DNA of 14,554 bases from Euperipatoides rowelli (GCA_003024985.2 PXIH01S0027703.1); one strand, 5' to 3'; numbered from the stretch's first letter, positions 1 through 10,204 are shown. Notes: generated by a model from the letters alone, not told the origin. Numbers and translations: made by a program.

Positions 1-286
1 TAAAAAAAAATTTAAAAAAATCTGTTACATTTGACCTTTAAATTATATTAAAGAGGTGAAATTCCTCCTTACATATTAAAATTTTGATTGATGAAAAAAG
101 AAGTATTCTAAGCAATGCATAAGCTTTAATTAAAAAATATTACACTTACTGTATGTTTTTAAAAAGTTGATTATTTTGAGCCTTTGCAATACTGTATGGT
201 AAATTAAAATAATAAAATATTATATGAAATTGTTTTATTTAACTAGCAAATTTTGGAGAATAATCAAATAACTATATGTTTTTCAG

Positions 287-323
287 CCAGTTTAACCCTG
301 AGTGGTATGAACAAAACTTATAA
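287..323 (+). other. candidate plus-strand terminal exon
   Basis: A pyrimidine-rich ATGTTTTTCAG (AG at 285-286) is followed by one base and then an open frame reading QFNPEWYEQNL before TAA at 321-323. An AATAAA at 528-533 could end a transcript. The composition is more protein-like than its surroundings, but the peptide is only eleven residues and I recognise no family. It would be the last exon of a gene entering from the left and nested opposite the ABCB6 intron. It may be chance. Confidence 0.22.
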
Positions 324-563
324 ATTGCCAGTATGAAGCACTGTGTTGCTTATATTTGTTATGATTGGGCTATGTGCAGTCAAAGCTGATGTCTTTTCAT
401 TCATATGCTTATGATCATAATTGCAAACATTACAAGTTATTACTAATGATTGTATTCACAGACTGCAATTGTGAGATTGTAAGAATATAAATGATATACC
501 TAATTGTTCCAAGTGACCTAAAGCAGTAATAAATTATTCAACGCAAATGTATTTTGCATGTAC

Positions 564-604
564 TGTATGTGCATGGTTTAGTATAAAACCAGCATGCACA
601 TACA
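564..604. repeat. hairpin with 12-bp arms
   Basis: TGTATGTGCATG (564-575) pairs perfectly with CATGCACATACA (593-604). An inner GGTTT/AAACC pair is possible across a two-base bulge. Confidence 0.8.
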
Positions 605-770
605 TTTTTTTTGTCTCTTAATGCCTTTCATTGGCTTAATATCTTTGCATCTTAGTCTTTTGACTATTCCCTTACAACATAATATTGCACTATTATTATT
701 GTTATTAATTCTCTGTAACAGAGAGGTGTTGTGAAGTTTAATGTTATTTTTACTTTATTATGTCTTGCAG

Positions 771-851
771 ACAAGTTAATCTGTATGCAGAAGAAGAAGA
801 ATTATCCAATGGCCGAGCAACTATGTTCATATTCTATTACTTCTTCTTATA
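771..851 (+). other. candidate plus-strand internal exon, 81 bp
   Basis: TTATTATGTCTTGCAG precedes position 771 and TTATA|GTGAGTG follows 851, a good acceptor and a good donor 81 bp apart, so the exon would preserve frame. In the phase that follows the first base it reads QVNLYAEEEELSNGRATMFI and then an aromatic run. This is the same entry phase as the candidate exon at 287. A second frame is also open across the segment, to TAA near 885, so the phase is uncertain. AATAAA at 1068-1073 lies downstream. The product is not recognised. Confidence 0.25.
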
Positions 852-1715
852 GTGAGTGTGGTCAGTCTAGTAGCAGTTGCGGCTAAATTCAATGTACCAT
901 TACCATGAAGACTCTGAAGGCAAAATCCTTCCAAGAGCCAAAACTGTTTATAGTGAGGACTTACAGTATTAAGTGAAACATCTTGCAGTTAGAAACAATG
1001 TGGTATAAAAAACTTAGCTTAGCTAGGATATATTCCTTTCTATAGATTTTATTCTTTTGATAACATAAATAAAATTGTTAAAAATGGGGCCAAAACTCAG
1101 CTAAGAATTTATCCTCCAGTCAAAATAGGCCAAATATTATATAACAAATATATTAGTTCATTCTGTTGATGTAATGATAGGTTCATTAATATAATATTTC
1201 TCAAAACGAAATAAGCTTTGAAAAATAATAATTTTCATAAACAATAGGCCAACGTTTATCACAAATTCATTCTGTTAATAATTTTAATGACAAAAATTTT
1301 AATAAATAAAAGTATTAAAGAAAATTTTTTGAAATTCTGAGAATTTTAATTCTTCTGATAATCTATCAATTTTTAAAAAGTTTGTCTAAAGTTGAAATAT
1401 TAGACACTGCATCGTCATTTAGTTAGGTTTTTTTATTAAAAAAAATTACATAACATAGATTATAGTTTGTCAACTTATAAATATGCTACAAATTGTTTCT
1501 AATTTTAAACTATTTATTTAATACATCAAACAAAAATATTCTTATTAAAAATGTCAATCTAATAAATATTTAAAAATTTTGAATAGTATAAATGTTTCAT
1601 GTCACAATTTATTTACCACCATTCTGTTATTACCATGGCATTTTTTTTTTAATATACAGAAAGCATTATTCTACATCAAATATTATCAAAGTAAAAAAAA
1701 ATTAAAAAATTTCAC

Positions 1716-1911
1716 CTATTTTTTTGTTGTAGATAGGTAAGAGAAGGTTCACACCCCTGCCACCAAGTAGTAATAATAAGCAAAGGATAACACGCATCTG
1801 AAGACCTATTTCATTTTTCGGCCACAAATTCGGAAAAAGCAGAATCATCTTCTTTTTAATATTTGTCCATGTTGAACGCTGTGAATTTCTTCCTTGTTCA
1901 GATATTAATGG
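1716..1911 (-). CDS. ABCB6: ABCB6 coding exon 3: linker and first core TM helix
   Basis: The exon follows acceptor AGTTTCAG (AG at 1913-1912) and ends at ATAG|GTGAAA (GT at 1715-1714), the only GT near the end of the open frame. It holds 65 codons plus one base (phase 1), starting in phase 0 to match the preceding donor. Its first residues, PLISEQGRNSQRSTW, lead to LFPNLWP, matching human QQSTW and GYLWP. A long hydrophobic helix (about residues 250-265) and NLLLPIYNKKI follow, equivalent to human NVLVPIFYRNI. This is the elbow and first helix of the core transmembrane domain. The open frame extends upstream of the acceptor to an ATG at 1935, but that part has no family similarity and is intronic. 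The next exons, carrying the rest of the transmembrane domain and the nucleotide-binding domain, lie beyond position 1. Confidence 0.9.
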
Positions 1912-3430
1912 CTGAAACTTTTCAGAAAAATACAATTAAAATGGCTGAAGCCAAAGAATACACCAAATTTTTTTTTTTTTTTTTTTAGTTTTTTAAATCA
2001 TTTAAATTCAAACAAAATCACTGAAAAAAAAATTTCCCCTTGATAAAAAAAAAAATTAAATATTTAAGAATGAATTAATTTTTTTTTAAATTTTGGTAAT
2101 TTGAGAACAAAATTATCTTATTTATTTGTATCACTACTTTGTTTCTATGTAGGCTAAAGTACATATAACAAAATTGAAATTTTGAAAAGAAAAAAAACAT
2201 ATTTGTGTACCTAACTTTTTTCTTTTACAAAAGTAACACATAAATTTTGTAAACAAAGACTATGAATAAGGCTATATTCAGCTACTGTAATTGCTAAACT
2301 TTTCAAAATAACTTAATTTTTAATTTGAAATTCCCTATTTATTTACATAATGAAAAGATAAAAGAAATTCTAAACTTTCCTGGTATTGACCTACATCACC
2401 TACGTCTTAATACAGACTACATTATTATTTAATTTTAAAGTTAAGTTTGTTCTTTCCACAATATTTTTTTTTTTTTAATGATTGAATAAACACTACTATT
2501 TTTTTTTCTAGACATTATTATGCTTACAATCTTAAAAAATGAAACAATGCAATGTATCAAAGATTCATAATTGTTTGCAAAACAATTTTCATTCATTAGA
2601 GCATCGCAAGCATAATGCATATGTTGCGCACTCATCTGGTGCTCATAACTTGTGAATTTAATCAATGTGTAATTAGATAGAACAAATACTTCTTTCATGA
2701 GTTCTTTGTAAGAAACTTTCAATTTTTAAGAAGAGAATTTTGCAACACTTTTATTTTGATGTATGACTTATAAAAAAAAAATTGGTTAGATTGTAAAATA
2801 AATGCTGAGGTAAATAGATTTATTGCAATTTTTTTTTTTAATTTATATGTAGGTAAGAGTGCTTATTTTTTTTTTCACTATGCTGCTGAGATTTATTGGC
2901 ATATTTGGGAGACCATGAAATACTTCACATATAAACTCTAGATTTTAATTTTGTTAAAAATTTTAGTATATTTCTATTTTAAGTTTATTTTAGAGTAGGC
3001 TATATTAAATTATCTCTAGCCAGATGGAAATGACAAAAGTGGATCTTCAAATTTTTTAGTAATAAAGTGCCAACAAATCAAACATTGTATGAAGATGTCA
3101 ACATATTGTTGAGTTCTGATCTGTTGAACAAACTTCATAGATCATTGTGTGTTGTCTGACAATAGACCTAAAACTTCTAGGTGAAACCTGACTAACCTGA
3201 TAATTTAAAATTTCTATTTAGCTATTTTTTTTTTTACTTTAATCTACAATAAATTTAGAAGTGGTAGCATATTTTGTCAATTAGGCTATTATTGAATTGT
3301 AATAAATAGTCCTACAATATTGTTTCTTAAAATTGGGATAAGTTAAAGAAAAAAATTTAAATTGAAGTAAGCTATATTTAGATAAAAACCAACAAAATAA
3401 ACAGGTTATGGTAATAAATATTTAACTTAC
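1912..3430 (-). other. ABCB6: ABCB6 intron between coding exons 2 and 3
   Basis: This 1.5-kb intron is bounded by GTAAGT and TTTCAG. It is very A+T-rich with many T runs. A 93-codon minus-strand reading frame at 2722-2441 is open, but I recognise no family in it. Nothing else is supported. Confidence 0.87.
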
Positions 3431-3578
3431 TTGCTCTTCATCCTGAAGATTTCCACTTATTATCATCATATACTGTTTAGCATTAGGCAAACCAGGTGCT
3501 CGGAGTCCCAAAATGAACAGAAAGAAAGTTGATGAAAAGCGAACAACAAATAAGAATAACTCAACATCATCTGATTTG
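3431..3578 (-). CDS. ABCB6: ABCB6 coding exon 2: last TMD0 helix and linker
   Basis: This 148-bp exon follows acceptor TTTCTTTTCAG (AG at 3580-3579) and ends at donor CAA|GTAAGT (GT at 3430-3429). Its first base completes codon 166 (Asn) begun by the preceding exon, and 49 complete codons follow, ending in phase 0. It encodes a hydrophobic helix (about residues 173-192), then LRAPGL, matching human LWAPGL, then a short acidic stretch ending NLQDEEQ. This corresponds to the last TMD0 helix and the cytosolic linker joining TMD0 to the core transporter. The exon is too short to stand out as an open reading frame. I found it from the splice signals, exact phase agreement with both neighbours and similarity to recalled human ABCB6. 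Confidence 0.93.
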
Positions 3579-4286
3579 CTGAAAAGAAATATATGAAAAA
3601 TTTGAAATTAAGGATCACAACTTTACTGAATTAATAAAGGCAAAATTTATTCTAATATTAAGAACTAAGAAAATAGAATGACATATTGAAAAAATTATTT
3701 TAAAATTGTGCAATGAGCGCATATTGTAAAATGTATCCGAGATACAAATACTCAATACAAAACGTATTTTAGATACTAGATACTTTAAATGGAATGAATA
3801 TTCTTTTACAAAGATATAAAGTAATGACTATATATCTTAGAATCTTGGATGTAAGATAAGCTTAAAGGTCATACAAAATAGATTTTTTTACGATTTAATC
3901 CCAAAAAAATATTACTAAAAAAATAATTCCACTTGGCTAAAAAATGAAAAAAAAAAACAATTAATGCAATTGCATAGATCAGAAGTCATATATAAACAAT
4001 TTTTTGGCGTTTGAGGTATTTACTGATGTCATTATCAGCTACTCTGATCAAAAAGCTATAAGAAACTATGAATGAAATAAAAGACTTTCATAAAAATATG
4101 TTTTAACAAACACATAATTGTTTAAAATATTGTAAGCCTACCTTAATATGGTTATCCTACAAAGAATGTTTATTAAAAAAAGGCATTGCTACAATAAAAA
4201 AAAAAGATTTGAAGTGCACATCACCTTTATCATGTTAAGAATGTTACGTAATGGGATCTGAGTCTTGTATATTTTTTATTACTTTG

Positions 4287-4362
4287 GACCCTCTTCACAG
4301 TCACGATGTTGTTGAGTCCATGCACATTGCCCAGCACCATTTACGTTAAAAGTTAGAGGGTC
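4287..4362. other. G+C-rich island closed by an 8-bp inverted repeat
   Basis: GACCCTCT (4287-4294) pairs with AGAGGGTC (4355-4362), enclosing 60 bases that are clearly less A+T-rich than the flanks. On the plus strand CTCTTCACAG ends at 4300 and CA|GTAAGTAAG starts at 4364, an exon-like 63-bp spacing, but every frame has a stop. On the minus strand 36 codons are open, ending at TAA (4281-4279). The size resembles a tRNA, but there is no T-loop motif. The nature is unknown. Confidence 0.45.
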
Positions 4363-4890
4363 AGTAAGTAAGCTAAAATTTAGCGCCTTGCTTTACACCA
4401 ATATAGGTTAATATTATTTATTAATAGTCTACACATACTTATAAGGAATTAAAGCAATATATATTAATTATAGTGTGGAATTAATATTTAGACATTATTA
4501 AAGAACATGAGGAAACAAATTGTTGCAATCTTAACATTTCAATTAGAAACAAAAATGGCTTAGAGTGAGATATCATTGCATAGTGAGTAGCCTATTGATA
4601 TTCTAATCACCTTTGGAATTAATAATTCTAAAAAAAAAAAACTTATATTGTAATTAATTTTTATCAATGGTCCATTTTTAAAATGTGATATAAACAGAGT
4701 GCCTTTAACCAGTTGTTAAATTCTTAATCAATAAAGTATGGACATTGTTTTTATTTTTAATTATAGTGATTATGACTTTGTCTATTTTTTTCTTTAAATC
4801 TAAGGAATATTTGTAAATAAGAGCTACTGTAAATCTTTTTGAAATGTTTATTGTTTGTGCACATTTTAAAATTTATTTTCATATCAGCTT

Positions 4891-4918
4891 GATCATACGG
4901 CTTATGGGATCATACGGC
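4891..4918. repeat. 17-bp direct repeat, GATCATACGGC
   Basis: GATCATACGGC occurs at 4891 and again at 4908 with TTATGG between, a short tandem duplication in otherwise A+T-rich intron. A small G+C-rich patch with CCGCGG follows at about 4938-4965. Confidence 0.8.
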
Positions 4919-5650
4919 AAAAAAACAAAAAAACATTACAGGTGGCATTGCCGCGGTTGCTGTGAGGCTTTTTTCTAATATGACTGTTATTTTTATAAAT
5001 AAAATAAATGAAACTTATGAAATTATTTTTTGAGAATGAAAGCCTGTCATTTGTCTAGAGAATATTGGATGATGAGGAAATCGGCTAAAAATCAGTTCTC
5101 TCGGATACCATATCCAACAAGAAAAATATTTCATACTCATTAAATTCCAGATTCCATTTAACAAAAAGATTAAACATACCAGCAGATGAAGAAATTGTAC
5201 TAGGTTATGTATCGAGTTTGTAAAGTCTGAAATGTTGTAGGCTATACAGCACTAATTCCATGGGATCATGTGCTACTTACATCATCTAATGGAACAAAAA
5301 AAAAATCATACCTTTAAATGTTTTTTTCTCTGCTGAGTTAACCACAAAATTTGTGTTTTCTGGATCCTCAATACTATCATAAGGACTTTTAATATGTAAT
5401 GTAGCAAAAGAAAATATAATTCTAAATTTACTTCAAAATGAACCTCTCATAAATTACAGATGTTTTTATAGTTGTAATGTCTAGAATTGATTGTATGAAA
5501 TGTCTCATTAAGTATCATACAGTATGTAAGAAGTGAATAAAATCGGTTTCGTCAGCTATACATTGAAGTATTATCATTGTTTGAATACTTAATTCTACAA
5601 TTTAATAATTCATTATCCTCACAGTCCCCACGAATGTTAAACAAACAAAC

Positions 5651-6231
5651 AAAAAAATGTGTCCAGACTTACACTGGGCAGTGTTTTGTTCTTTCCATTT
5701 ATTTGTCTTTTTTATTTAGGCTAAACTACATATATTTTCAGAGCATGAAGAAAAAGGAAATATATATCAGTGAACATAAAAATGTTGTCCAGACTTAGAC
5801 AGTTTGTACTGTCATTTATTGGTCTTGCTTGTTCACATACATTTACAGAGTATCAGAAAGAGGAAATATCTATCAGTGAATATAAAAATGTTGTCCAAAC
5901 TTAGATGGGACAATCAGTTTTGTCTTAGCCATTTATTGATCTTTCTTATTCCCAACATATTCAGAGCATGGAAAAATAGGAAATATCTATCAGTGAACAT
6001 AAAAATGTTATCTCGACTTAGCCTGGACAATCAGTTTTGTCTTGACAATTAATTATATATTGGTCGTTCTTATTCACATTCACATACATTTTCAGAGCAT
6101 AGAGAAAGAGGAAATATCTATCAGCGAATATAAAATGTCTAGATTTGAACTGGACATTGTTTTGTAGTCATTTATTGGTCTTTCTTTTTGACATACACTT
6201 TCAGAGCATGGAGAAAGAGGAAATATCTATT
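5651..6231. repeat. tandem repeat array, five units of about 107-131 bp
   Basis: The anchor GAGCATG or a close variant recurs at 5741, 5848, 5964, 6095 and 6204, giving spacings of 107, 116, 131 and 109. Each unit has TTTCAGAGCATGGAGAAAGA, then AGGAAATATCTATCAGTGAA, a TGTCCAGACTTAG box, TCAGTTTTGTCTT and ATTTATTGGTCTTTCTTATT. The units are diverged with indels, so this is an old array. The open frames crossing it shift between units and encode no recognisable domain. It lies wholly within an ABCB6 intron. Confidence 0.93.
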
Positions 6232-7022
6232 AAAATCTAGCATTCAAATGACACAATGATTAACTCAACTTGCGTTAAAAATTTCAATGTAGGGTATATT
6301 TTCAAAATGAGCCTTTCCGGGTTAGACAGACTGGCATTGGACTTCAGTTCTACTCATTAGTGGACTTTTTTAAGATGGTTGGACAAATTATCTGCTTAAA
6401 AAAAATTAATGGGTTGAACATGTAGAGTAGCGATATAAATGTCTGTTTTGCAGACTTTGCCTACTAGTTGAAAAATTAGAATGAAACTTTGTATGGATTC
6501 TTCAAATTTTCTTAAGTCAACTTTATATAAGTAACCATGGCCCCAAAATTTGAGGACAGGAGAAGGGTTGGAGCTCTGTTTCGTATTTGATTTAACAACC
6601 AGAGTTCCATCAAAATTTTATGTTCATACTTCATGGTGAATTAGAAAAAAATTTTTTAAAGAAATTTGTAGCAAAGATGGTTTATTTGTCATAGAAATTG
6701 AGATATATGGGTGATTCTCTTATATACGATTCAACAGATTAGGTTTGAATATGGAACAAAATACAGTTTCTATTTAATTCATTCAAACATACCATCAACT
6801 CGGAAATAATTTTGGAGCAGTTTGTCTCCAGGGATAATTGAACTGCTGGATATGGGCAGTGGACATGGCATCACATGTTCAAACCCACACACCTAAGCAA
6901 GTCCTGTATAACAAACTGCACTTTAAGTTAATTAGCCAAACATGCTATACAATTATTATGTGTGGCAAAAAATACTTTGATTTCTCTATACATTTGATAT
7001 TGGTGATATTTGTTGCAATAAG

Positions 7023-7080
7023 ATGTCAACAATAATATTTTATCGATATATATTTTAATTATTCTTTATATTGTTGACAT
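7023..7080. repeat. inverted repeat, 12-bp arms
   Basis: ATGTCAACAATA (7023-7034) is the exact reverse complement of TATTGTTGACAT (7069-7080), with a 34-base A+T-rich loop. Confidence 0.8.
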
Positions 7081-7177
7081 GTGTCACAATAATATTTCCA
7101 TAACATGTAAATTACTGGTATTAAAACAATTAGTATTATTACTAGTGCAATAAAAAGTGACTTTACAATATTTATGA

Positions 7178-7222
7178 TTATTATTTATGGATTAATGTTA
7201 TCATTAAATTCATAAATAATAA
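7178..7222. repeat. long near-perfect hairpin
   Basis: TTATTATTTATG (7178-7189) pairs with CATAAATAATAA (7211-7222). The stem continues inward after a short mismatch through TTAATG and CATTAA to a four-base TTAT loop, about 20 paired positions in 45 bases. Confidence 0.8.
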
Positions 7223-7564
7223 CTATTGCAAAGTATAAAATATTAAAGTTCATTACAAGAACATTGTATAAATCTTTTGAACACACTAATTGATACATGA
7301 TGCTATCGTAGTAATAAAATTTATTATACTGTATTTAAATTACCTTAACACGTTTGTGATAATTAGGCTACTTTTGTTGCTATAATATCTATGATACATA
7401 AAAAATTTACTTTATATACTGTAGTTGCAAAGATTATGACAATAATGCTTAAGAATATTTATTACCGGTATTCATTTCACTTATCTAAAAAAAATTCCGC
7501 ATTTTGAAAATTAATAATATTGCTATAGCCTACTAAGTTAATTATAAAAATTTGTGAGAATACA

Positions 7565-7585
7565 TTTGTGAACTTCGTTCACAAA
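7565..7585. repeat. perfect 9-bp hairpin, TTC loop
   Basis: TTTGTGAAC and GTTCACAAA flank a three-base TTC loop. Confidence 0.8.
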
Positions 7586-7886
7586 CAACGGTATTAATAA
7601 ATATCATTTAATATTATTAAAGATTAGTTAAGCCCAGACTCATTAAGAGTTTATCACAGGTATATTTTTTTGTTTCGAGTTAACTTTAAGTTAAGAGAAT
7701 TGGCTAATTAAATAATCATGTGCACATATTTAAGAACCACAAACATTACTCTAATTGCCAATATGATTAACAATCAATGTATCTTTTACTCTTGATAAAC
7801 AAGTGATTCCAACCAGTTTAATATAATACCTATCATTTAACATTATTTTAGTGTTTACTTAACTATAAAAATAAAAATTTGAATGT

Positions 7887-7900
7887 GGGGGGGGGGGGGG
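7887..7900. repeat. G14 homopolymer
   Basis: A run of fourteen G in an A+T-rich intron. Length is prone to sequencing error. Confidence 0.9.
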
Positions 7901-8867
7901 TATAGCAAGACTACTTTAAAATAACTGCTTATGAATTTTAGGTAAATTATGAAATAAATTTAAAATTTTGATGGTGCTGGGTTTTTTTTTTTAAATTGCT
8001 ATGAAAATGCTATAATCACTTATAATAGTATAAACACAGTCATTATACAGTAATGGTCTATTTCTATCTCGTTGGTAATGGCTGTGTTTATATTGCCTAC
8101 TATATTTTCTTCTACTGTGTCGTAATCACTGCACACCCTTTTTGATTTATAAATAGTTCATTTATTTTTATTTAAATTTTTAGTTTCAATACAATTTTAT
8201 TATGATTTTTCAATGAAGGATAAAGTTTTGTGTGTTTTGGATTAAATAGTGCAGTTGAAACATGGTCTAATATCAGCAATTTGATCTAGAAGTGTTTCTG
8301 AAAGGTATTCAGGATCCTTTTCAATAACCGTACATGTATTCTGTCGTTAAAGCACTATGTATATAGTCTTTTTTTTAATTCCTTTTATTTATCTTTCTGG
8401 TGCTTTGCATTTTATTTTGTTTCTACTTCCACTAAGTTTGAGGAATTTACTTTACTGACCTTTATTGGTGTAGAGGCCTTTGGGACTGTCTCCAGGTAGC
8501 CTTGGAATTACATTGGATGTTTGATAATGTGTTCAGTTTCAAGCTAGCATTGATTGTAAGTTGGCACAACTTCTTGGCAAACTATACTCGTTACTTTACT
8601 TACAACATTTGTATATATTTGAAATGGAAATTTGCACAATCATTGGTTTGCATTTCCAGACGTATAAGCTCTTTAGAGGATCTTTTGAGGATTATTTTTT
8701 ATGGGAGAAAACATTGTCTGATGCCTGTGCAGGTAGCTTTAGAATATAACGTTTAAAGACTTGAGTATGTAACCCAATTGAGGGCAGTAATCGTAATGCG
8801 ATCATGAAATGGATAACTTCAAATTGATTGTGTCGAATTATGATATACAGTATACAGTAACTGTAAA

Positions 8868-9060
8868 AGTAATCTAAAATGTCAGTTTCTTTTAAAAGTA
8901 AAAGATTTTTATACACAAATGAGTCCACCAAAGATTTTTTAACTTGGAGCTGGTCATAGAGGTTTTTGTACAAGATTTTGTGAGAGTGAATTATTTCATT
9001 TAAAAAAAAATTTAATTCCATTAATAGGAATGATCAAAATATTGTAAAAAGGTCCAAATT
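8868..9060 (-). mobile_element. possible non-LTR retrotransposon fragment (segment before RT)
   Basis: On the minus strand, NEIIHSHKILYKNLYDQLQV and a Ser-Leu-Val-Asp-Ser-Phe stretch resemble the FYKNLY region that precedes the reverse transcriptase domain in LINE ORF2 proteins, where it usually follows an Asn-Gly-containing segment. An Asn-Gly-Ile-Lys stretch sits just upstream in another frame, as expected for a decayed copy. The open frame runs on to 8692, but the rest has no resemblance I can name. The match is short and from memory of family consensus, so this is tentative. Confidence 0.33.
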
Positions 9061-9534
9061 CTTTGTTTGGTCTAGGACCATATTCTTAAAAATTCAACAC
9101 AATGTAAATATTACAATATGTAGTATTGTTTTGTTTTCAATACTATAATAATAATAAATACTGTACTGCTTTAGTTGATTATATTATATAACAATATTTT
9201 ATTTGTAAATATTACAGTAGCCTATATTTTAAAAACTTAAAATATAGGATATTCACCTTAGTAGTGCTTTACTATAAATTTAATTAGAGTTGTTTAAAAT
9301 TGTATTTTAACTGTAAATACTTCTTTAAAAATATTTTTATATGATGCTGGATGGGTAGATTCACTAGGTTTTTCTTATTATAAATCTAATATTTTTAAAC
9401 AAACATAACCTGCAATTATATACTGTATGTTACATACAGAAGATCAGCTTTTATTTTATTTGGGGGGAAAAGACTGAGCACTATGAATTCACCCAACCTA
9501 AATACTGTATATCCCTCAGCCTGTCATTTAGGTA

Positions 9535-9544
9535 GGGGGGGGGG
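9535..9544. repeat. G10 homopolymer
   Basis: A run of ten G about 90 bases downstream, on the minus strand, of the donor of ABCB6 coding exon 1. Confidence 0.9.
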
Positions 9545-9638
9545 TGCATAGTATGTACTTTTTCACATATAAAATTTAGATGTGTTTAAAAAACATAATT
9601 TTATTTTAAAAAATTATAAAAACAATTTGAACACTTAC

Positions 9639-10135
9639 TTTTTGAGATTCCACCACCAATGAGGACTGAGAAAATTTAAAAAAGTCAGATTCTCTGTTAT
9701 AAATGCTAAAGCCCAAAATAATAACAACACAACACCATGCCCTCTTGTGGGAATACTTGGTAAAAGTTTCCATCTTTCTTTAAAAAGTATTGCAATTGAT
9801 AAAGGCCACATGAGTCCTTGACAACAGGCATATAAAATCATGTAACCATAGATATGTTTTTCACTAATCACTGTGCCTTGTAATCCAAGCCGCAAAAAAC
9901 CTTGTAATGTTAAAACAACACTTAAAATTACTTGTAATTGAAACAAATGTGATTTGGGCCTGTATCTTCTCTCAATTGGTGTGGAATATTTATAATAAAC
10001 ATAATATTCCATGCCTCCAAAAACAGTCATAAATCCCAAAAGTATGGAAGATGATACTGTATCCATAAAGCATTTTGAAACACCATGATCTGTCCATATC
10101 TCATGGAAGGATGAATTTTGAGGACAATATTCCAT
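9639..10135 (-). CDS. ABCB6: ABCB6 coding exon 1: N-terminus and most of TMD0
   Basis: Encodes residues 1-165 plus two bases of codon 166 of an ABCB6-type ABC half-transporter, a family linked to porphyrin and heavy-metal transport in mitochondrial, lysosomal and plasma membranes. The C-terminal end, TENLTFLNFLSPHWWW (residues 147-162), closely matches the human ABCB6 segment AENLALVSWNSPQWWW. The N-terminus keeps a Tyr-Cys followed 18 residues later by Cys-Phe (C4 and C22), as human C8 and C26, with a Trp and an Asp-X-Gly between them. There is an N-S-S sequon at residue 7. Hydrophobic segments lie at about 25-49, 65-87, 95-118 and 134-156, as expected for TMD0. An in-frame TAA at 10147-10145 lies four codons upstream, so this is the first possible in-frame start. 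The exon ends at a strong donor, AA|GTAAGTG (GT at 9638-9637), in phase 2. Confidence 0.93.
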
Positions 10136-10204
10136 TAATATTGTTTATCACAATCAATTGGAGAAAAACAAAATTATTTTTATGATGTAAAGACAGGAAT
10201 TATT
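10136..10204 (-). other. ABCB6: ABCB6 5'UTR segment in the start-codon exon
   Basis: On the minus strand a run of about twelve pyrimidines ends in CAG (AG at 10206-10205), an almost ideal 3' splice site just ahead of the start-codon exon. The 69 bases between it and the ATG contain no other ATG and hold an in-frame stop at 10147-10145, so they read as untranslated leader. This implies an upstream non-coding exon at higher coordinates. If the acceptor is not used, the leader simply runs on into 10205 and above. Confidence 0.65.

Larger units (their letters stand above)
1..1715 (-). other. ABCB6: ABCB6 intron 3 (partial, runs off the left edge)
   Basis: The donor is GTGAAA at 1715. I searched the minus strand for the next ABCB6 exon, which should encode a glycine-rich loop followed by an LWI-VQQ-like helix, and found none, so it lies outside the window. 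Plus-strand exon-like signals occur at 287 and 771, with AATAAA motifs at 528-533 and 1068-1073. Confidence 0.75.
3579..9638 (-). other. ABCB6: ABCB6 intron between coding exons 1 and 2
   Basis: This 6.06-kb intron is bounded by GTAAGTG and TTTCTTTTCAG. It contains a G+C-rich island (4240-4395), a 17-bp direct repeat (4891-4918), a tandem array (5651-6231), hairpins (7023-7080, 7178-7222, 7565-7585), two G-tracts and a possible retrotransposon linker fragment (8868-9060). The stretches 3590-4240, 4990-5650, 6240-7020 and 7230-8480 hold nothing else I can support beyond A+T-rich intron sequence. Confidence 0.88.

Noticed and set aside
771-960. Next ABCB6 exon on the minus strand
   Set aside because: A minus-strand frame (FWLLEGFCLQSLHGNG) is open, but it does not align with the expected core transmembrane segment and lacks suitable splice sites.
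2441-2722. Minus-strand 93-codon frame
   Set aside because: It lies inside an ABCB6 intron, is rich in Lys and Ile at its end as expected from A+T-rich DNA, and shows no recognisable domain or clear splice signals.
4287-4362. tRNA gene suggested by a 76-base span with a closing stem
   Set aside because: Neither strand has a T-loop motif or plausible D and anticodon arms.
5577-6052. Two plus-strand reading frames of 73 and 82 codons
   Set aside because: They run through the tandem repeat array. Their repeated peptide follows the repeat units and changes frame with indels.
6853-6886. tRNA-like SINE promoter (TGGGCAGTGG and GTTCAAACCC)
   Set aside because: The two boxes resemble A and B boxes but are only 14 bases apart, too close for a type 2 pol III promoter.
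6838-7035. Plus-strand 65-codon frame
   Set aside because: It has no family resemblance, and its end overlaps an inverted repeat.
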